This document shows, in pieces, positions 1-5,500 of a stretch of DNA of 6,687 nucleotides. The stretch comes from Lysobacterales bacterium (GTDB taxonomy: Bacteria; Pseudomonadota; Gammaproteobacteria; Xanthomonadales; Rhodanobacteraceae). Numbering within the stretch: position 1 is the first letter of the stretch; each line of letters opens with the position of its first letter. The position numbers were made by a program, and so were the translations under genes. Under the pieces are notes generated by a model that was given only the letters and a program-made list of their open reading frames with translations, had not been told where the DNA came from and ran no database searches. The DNA lies in NCBI GenBank assembly GCA_013298265.1, contig JAAFHE010000218.1, positions 1 through 6,687 of the forward strand, given 5' to 3'.

Positions 1-2544
1 CAGGACGAGCGCGAGCAGCCGCTATCGGGTATCGACGTCTATCTCGCGGACGAAGCCAGCACCGCGACCGACCGCAGCGATGCCAACGGCATGGCCAGCG
101 TGAAGACGCGCGCCGGCCGCTACCGCGTCACCGTGCCGCCGGGCTACCAGATCCTGCGCATCGTCGAGACGCAGCAGGAAGAACGCCGCCTGCATACGAT
201 CACGCTCGCGGCCGGCGCCATCATCGTCGGCGGCGCGCGCTGGCTGCACGAGATCACGATAGGTGCGAACGACATCGCCTGGATGGGCCTGTCCGGCATC
301 GGCTTCGGCCTGCGCCGCGGCGTGCGGTTCACGCCGCAGGTGCCGCAGATCCCGCCGAACGATCCGCGCGGCGCGCTGCTCGCGCTGCTCGACGCGGAGC
401 TGGCGAATCTCGCCCTGACGCCGCTGCTCAACGCGACGCATCCGGTGCGCGACCTCGTCATCAGCGACAACCGCCTGCACGACAACCTGCGCAACCTGTT
501 CGACCGCGATCTGCTCGACCAGGCCCAGCTCATCGGCCGCGGCGGCATCTCGCTGGCGCTGGCCGAATCGGCGGTGATCCGCGGCAACCAGGTCTACGCC
601 AACGGCGTATCCGCGCTGGATCCGGTCTGCGGCATCTATGTGGGCTGGGGCAACGATCTGGAGATCGTCGACAACAGCATCACCGACAACGGCGTCGTCG
701 ACGCAGGCTACGAGCGCGACCGCAAATCCGGCCTGCGCGGCGGCATCTACATCGCCTTCGCCGCGGTGCAGTCGGCCACACTGTCCGGCAGCAGCGGCCG
801 CAAGCCGGCGCTGCGCGTGCACGACAACCGCGTCGACCAGCCCGCCGGCCGCGCGCTGACCGCCTATGCGTTCGGTCCGGTCTCGGTCGCCAACAACCAT
901 TTCAACAGCGAATACTCGGGCCTGTCCGGCCTCGCCGACGCGTTCGTCGGCGGCGTTCTGCTGTTCAATTTCGGCGGCATGCACCGGCTGCTGCTGCGCC
1001 TGTCCGGCGATCTCGTCGCCAAGCCCCCGGCGGGCCAGCCCGTCGGTGATACGTTCAGCGTCGGCAAGGGCCACTTTCGCGCACTCGCCGAAGCCGGCCT
1101 GCCCGGTGGCGAAACGCTGTTCAACGACAACTACATCCGCGTCGGCGTCAACAACCGCGGCATCGTCGCGCAGGCCATCGCCTCGCTCGACGATCTCGGC
1201 TATGCCGCCAATACCAGCGCGGTCTATCGCGGCGACCGCTTCTTCGGCAATGCACTGCTGCTGGGCGACAGCGTGCGCGCGACCGCCTCGCGCCTGCGCG
1301 AAGACGCCAACCGTGCGCTGTCGCTGCTGAGCTGGGGCCTGCGCATGAACATGACCGCGCTGAACCAGGGCGACCACTGCATCATCGCGCTGCCGCCGGC
1401 GGGCAGCACGGTGCTGCCGACGGTCGACACGCCCAACCAGGTGCTCGACTACGAGATTTGCAACCGCCTCCGTGAGCCCAAGGCGATCTGGGAATTCCTG
1501 GTCTGGGTGCTGTCGGCGCAAGCCGACCTGCTCGGCGGCGAGCTGGGCGCCGACGCGTTCACCGACATCGAACGCGCACAGATGCCGGCGCAGTACACCG
1601 GCCACGTGCTGAACACGATCCAGTACAACAAGGCCGCGCTGATGCAGCACCATCAGCAGGAAGCCATCACGCTTGGGGCGCAGTACGGCGCGGACTATCC
1701 GGCCGCCGTGGCGATGAAAAAAGAGGCCGATGCCGATGCGGTCAACGTGCACCTGGTCGCACAGGCGGCCGAAACCTTCGGCGTCGTCGCGCCGCAGGCC
1801 GGCGACGGCGGATCGACGCTCAGCGGCCGCGTCGGCAACGACCGCGGCCAGGGCCTGTCACGCCTGCGCGTGGAACTGACGCGACGCAACGGCGACCTGC
1901 TCGAGGCGGTCGCGCTGACCGACGCAAGCGGCTATTTCAGCGCGAGCTTCGACGCGCAGGACACCGCGCGCCTCGCGCGCGAAGGCGACCTGTTCCTGCG
2001 CGTATCCAGCGCGCGCGGCAGCGAAGTGCTGCGCGATACGCGGCCGCTGCGCTTCGTCGCCGGTGCGCAGCTACGCACCGCGCTGGTCGTACCGCTGCGC
2101 CTGGTGCCGCGCGCGATCGTGGTCGGTCCGCCTGCCGGCGGCGGCGGCACCGGCGGTGGTGCCGCGCCACCCAACCGGCGCACGCCGCTGGAACGGCTGG
2201 AAATGGACCCTGCCCTGCGCGCACGCCTGCGCGATGGCGGTATCGGCGACGTCGAGGCGATCCTTGAGGCCAAGCCCGCGGCGCTGCTGCGCCTCGTCGG
2301 CGACGAGGCAACGGCCAAGGATCTGCTCACGCGCGCCCGCCGCCTGCTGGGCGGCGGTGCCACCGGTCCCGCCGGCCCCGGCGGCGCGGCACCGCCGTCG
2401 GCAGCGGATGCCGCGGCTGACGCTCGCGCCGCCGAATCCGTGACGGTTGAAACAGCGCCAGCTCCGGTCAAACACGGCGGCGCGCCCCGGAAAACGCGAT
2501 CCAGCAAAGCCCCGGATCCGCGCAAGCCGAAGAAAGGACGCTAA
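1..2544 (+). CDS. Modular beta-helix protein with carboxypeptidase-regulatory-like domains and HhH-like C-terminus (5' partial)
   Basis: The reading frame is open from the first base to TAA at 2542-2544 (847 codons), so the true start is upstream; the ATG at 91 lies inside a beta domain and is not the start. Codons are numbered from base 1. Codons 6-70 look like a small Ig/transthyretin-like fold (PLSGIDVYL, then D-A-N-G and G-R-Y-R-V-T-V). Codons about 150-465 carry repeated short strands with Asn/Asp turns (ISDNRLHDN, IRGNQVYANG, IVDNSITDNG, VHDNRV, VANNHF, FNDNYI), typical of a right-handed parallel beta-helix. Codons 480-590 look helical. Codons 605-700 resemble a carboxypeptidase-regulatory-like domain (LSGRVGNDRGQGLS, T-D-A-S-G-Y-F). 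A Gly/Pro linker leads to a helix-hairpin-helix-like module (728-784) and a Lys/Arg-rich tail. No catalytic motif was recognised. A fibre, spike or binding role beside the DUF4157 gene is inference. Confidence 0.92.
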   Translation, partial: QDEREQPLSGIDVYLADEASTATDRSDANGMASVKTRAGRYRVTVPPGYQILRIVETQQEERRLHTITLAAGAIIVGGARWLHEITIGANDIAWMGLSGIGFGLRRGVRFTPQVPQIPPNDPRGALLALLDAELANLALTPLLNATHPVRDLVISDNRLHDNLRNLFDRDLLDQAQLIGRGGISLALAESAVIRGNQVYANGVSALDPVCGIYVGWGNDLEIVDNSITDNGVVDAGYERDRKSGLRGGIYIAFAAVQSATLSGSSGRKPALRVHDNRVDQPAGRALTAYAFGPVSVANNHFNSEYSGLSGLADAFVGGVLLFNFGGMHRLLLRLSGDLVAKPPAGQPVGDTFSVGKGHFRALAEAGLPGGETLFNDNYIRVGVNNRGIVAQAIASLDDLGYAANTSAVYRGDRFFGNALLLGDSVRATASRLREDANRALSLLSWGLRMNMTALNQGDHCIIALPPAGSTVLPTVDTPNQVLDYEICNRLREPKAIWEFLVWVLSAQADLLGGELGADAFTDIERAQMPAQYTGHVLNTIQYNKAALMQHHQQEAITLGAQYGADYPAAVAMKKEADADAVNVHLVAQAAETFGVVAPQAGDGGSTLSGRVGNDRGQGLSRLRVELTRRNGDLLEAVALTDASGYFSASFDAQDTARLAREGDLFLRVSSARGSEVLRDTRPLRFVAGAQLRTALVVPLRLVPRAIVVGPPAGGGGTGGGAAPPNRRTPLERLEMDPALRARLRDGGIGDVEAILEAKPAALLRLVGDEATAKDLLTRARRLLGGGATGPAGPGGAAPPSAADAAADARAAESVTVETAPAPVKHGGAPRKTRSSKAPDPRKPKKGR
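2533..2538 (+). promoter_or_regulatory. Probable Shine-Dalgarno of the DUF4157 gene, inside the end of the upstream gene
   Basis: AAAGGA lies within the last codons of the upstream gene, 12 bases before ATG 2551, which is somewhat long for a ribosome binding site. No better purine-rich stretch lies nearer. With a stop-to-start gap of only 6 bases, terminating ribosomes could re-initiate, so translational coupling is likely. The site supports 2551 as the start. Confidence 0.5.
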
Positions 2545-2550
2545 AGCTGC

Positions 2551-5500
2551 ATGAGCGCCACGCGCGCGATCGCTGCCCCTGCCCCGGCGCGCCGCAAGGC
2601 CGCGCCTGTCAGCGTGGCCGCGGCGCCGGCGGTCCTGGCGGAAACCGCGGCACCATTGCCGGCGCCGCCGATGCTGCAGCGGCGCTGCGCCTGCGGCGGC
2701 TCCTGCCCGCGCTGCAACAACGACGAACCACTGCTGCAGCCGCGCCTGCGTGTAGGCGCCGTCGACGATGTCTACGAACGCGAAGCCGACCGTATCGCCG
2801 GACGCCTCGTCGATGACGCGCCGCCGCCGAGCACCAGCGGCGGCACCGATGCGACCGATACCCGCGTGAACGCCGCTGCGCAGACCGGCGCGGAAGCAGC
2901 CGCGCTGCAACCCGAACGGCTCAGCGCCGGCGGCGAGCCGCTGGCGCCAGCGCTGCGCGGCTATTTCGAACCACGCCTGGGCCGCGACCTGTCCGGCGTG
3001 CGCATCCACAGCGGCGCCGAATCCGCCGCCTACAACCGCCACGTCAACGCCTACGCGTTCACCTACGGCAACCACGTCTGGCTAGGCGCCGGACAGCGCC
3101 CCGCCGCCGACTTCGTCCTGGCGCACGAACTCGCCCATGTCGTGCAGCAGGGCGGCGCGCAGCCGCTGCCGGCCGCCGCGATGCAGGCACAGGCCGACAG
3201 CGGCGGCGCCCATTCCGACGCACCCGCGGCAACCGGCCTGCGCAGCGACCGCACTACCCTGCGCCGGCTCGCGCTGGAAACCTACTGGATTCCGCTGGGC
3301 GCGAAAGGAAAGCTCACCGGCACGGACCTGCACAAGCAGTTGCTCGCCAACGCGACCGGCGCCAACCTCGATACCGAGGCGCCGGCGCCGAACGCGAACC
3401 TCGGTGATTACGGACTGGACCTGCGCGGCAGCATTGATTTGTATACCGGCGCCAAAGGTTCCAGTTTCCACCACATGGCCGGCCTGTATTTCGCCGGCCC
3501 CGTGGGCGCGAAGAACGCCAACGTACTGACCGCCACGGCAAAAAAGCATCCGCGCATCCGAGCCACGGCGGTCGGCGCGACCTATGCGCCCTCGGTCAAC
3601 AGGGCCGGCAGTGTCGAGAACATCGCCGACGGGCCGCAGGAGGTCCAGCTCGGCGAACTCAAGCCCGCCAGCGCACCGATGCTCGCGCGCGCACCGGGCC
3701 AGTTGCAGAACTACATCGACGGCTTCAAGGACGCCGTGCGCCTGACCAACGCAATCGGTGCCGCGCGCAAGCCGGCCGTCGAGTGGAAGCTCAAGGAACC
3801 GACGCTGCTGCCGGACAGCGCCGTGAAGTTCGTCGACAACGGCCGGGACATGAAATTCGATCCGGCCAACCCGCGCAACGATACCTCGCTGGTGCTCGGC
3901 AAGATCGAGGAATCCAACGACGTCGGCGCCAAGTACACAGTCAAGGTCATCTACGACCCGGCCAGGCACGGTCACGCGCCGATCATGGGCGGCCTCTACG
4001 CGCAGTCGTTCAAGCCCAACACCGGCCTGTGGATGTATTTCGCGCGACCGCAGAACCTCGACGCCGTGCTCAAGGCCTCACGCGCCTCGCGCAACGCCAA
4101 GGGCGAGATGCAGCTCGCCAACCAGGTGCAGGACCAGGTGCTCGATCCGCTGTTCGAAGCACCCAAGCAAGTTGCCCCGCTGCGCCGGCCGGCAACCGCC
4201 GCCACACCGGCACACGCGCAACCGACCGCAACGCTGCAAGCGCAGGAATCCGCGACCCTGCGGCGCAAGGGCAAGAAGCCGGCGCCGAAACTCGAGGACA
4301 AGTTCGTCTTCAAGACCTGGCAATCCCACGTCACCGCGCTGCGCACCGAAGTCACCGGCTCCAAGGACGCGACGCGGCAGAAGGAAATGGCTTCGCTGGA
4401 GCTGCTGCAGCACGCCTACGCCGCCGACGACAGCCTCGCCGCGACCGGCACCAAACGCGTGCTGCCGGACAAGAACAGCGACAAGGTCAATATCGTTTCC
4501 CACAGCAGCAAGACCAAGGGTGCCAAGGACCGTTCGCACAGCAAGGATCTCGGCGACATGTCCGGCTGGCTGCGCGCCTGGACCGGGCGGCCGGTGGAAC
4601 AGGTACTCGGGCGCTTCCGCGAGCGCTTCGGCGGCGCCTTCGTCTGGGTCGCCGACAAGGTCGCGACGCTGCGCGAGAAAGTCCGCAAGACCCTCGCCGA
4701 CAAGTTCAAGTCCGGCAGCAAGGGCGGCGGCGGCGGCAAAGCGCGCATGATCCTCAAGGCGCTCGGCAAGGCGCTGCTGCAGATGGGCAAGGTGCTGCTG
4801 CACCGCACGGTCGGCCTCATCGTCACCGCACTCGAGAACGGCATCCGCAAGAAGCTCGACAAGCTGTTCGACATCGAGCCGGAAAAACTGCTCGAGGACA
4901 CCTTCGGCAAGGAATTCGAGGATTTCGCCGCGCCGCTGCAGAAGATCAAGACCGATGCCGAAGCGAAACTCGACGCGGCCGTCGCCGAATACGGCGCCAA
5001 GCTCGACTGGATCGCCGACATCCAGGACCTCAGCCGCACCATAGGTCCGATCGTCGAAGTCGCCTCGATCGCGGCCCAATGCGCCTCGCCGCCGGGCTGG
5101 GGCTGCCTCAAGCTGCTCGCGCGCAAGCTCACCGACTGCGCCATCGACGCGGCGCTGAACATCTGCTGGGTGCAGAAGAAAATTGCCGGCGCGGTGGAGG
5201 AAATCAACGCCGTCGCCAACATTCCCGCCGACGTCGCCGAACTGGCACTCAAGCAACTCAGGAAACTGGCGCCGAAGGGGCTCGAAGATGTATTCGACGA
5301 ACCCGTGCCGCGGGCGACGTCGGCGGGCAACGACGAGATCGAATGCGAGGACTCGCCGCCGGATTCGGGCTGCCCCAGCCTCGGTGGCAGCGGCGGTAGC
5401 GGCAGCGGCGGGGATACGCCGGCCGAACCTACCGACCCGGTCTACGACGACCTGCTCGATCTGCGCAAGGAACACACGCCCGAGCAGATCGCCGGCGCGG

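Noticed and set aside
91..93. ATG as the start of the first gene
   Set aside because: The frame is open upstream to base 1 and those codons encode the first half of a beta domain. No ribosome binding site precedes it.
22..1752. 576-codon open frame on the minus strand opposite the beta-helix gene
   Set aside because: Its product is an Arg/Ala/Val-rich sequence with no recognisable motif. Long antisense frames are expected in very GC-rich DNA, and the + strand frame encodes recognisable domains.
2346..2400. GC-rich inverted-repeat-like sequence as a terminator
   Set aside because: It is within coding sequence, encodes a Gly/Ala/Pro linker and has no T-tract after it.
2071..3075. Minus-strand open frame running across the junction of both genes
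   Set aside because: Biased composition with no motif, and it spans two genes that are well supported on the other strand.
3783..5399. 538-codon open frame on the plus strand in another frame
   Set aside because: Translation is dominated by Arg, Gln, Ala and Gly, typical of an out-of-frame reading of GC-rich DNA. It lies wholly within the DUF4157 frame.
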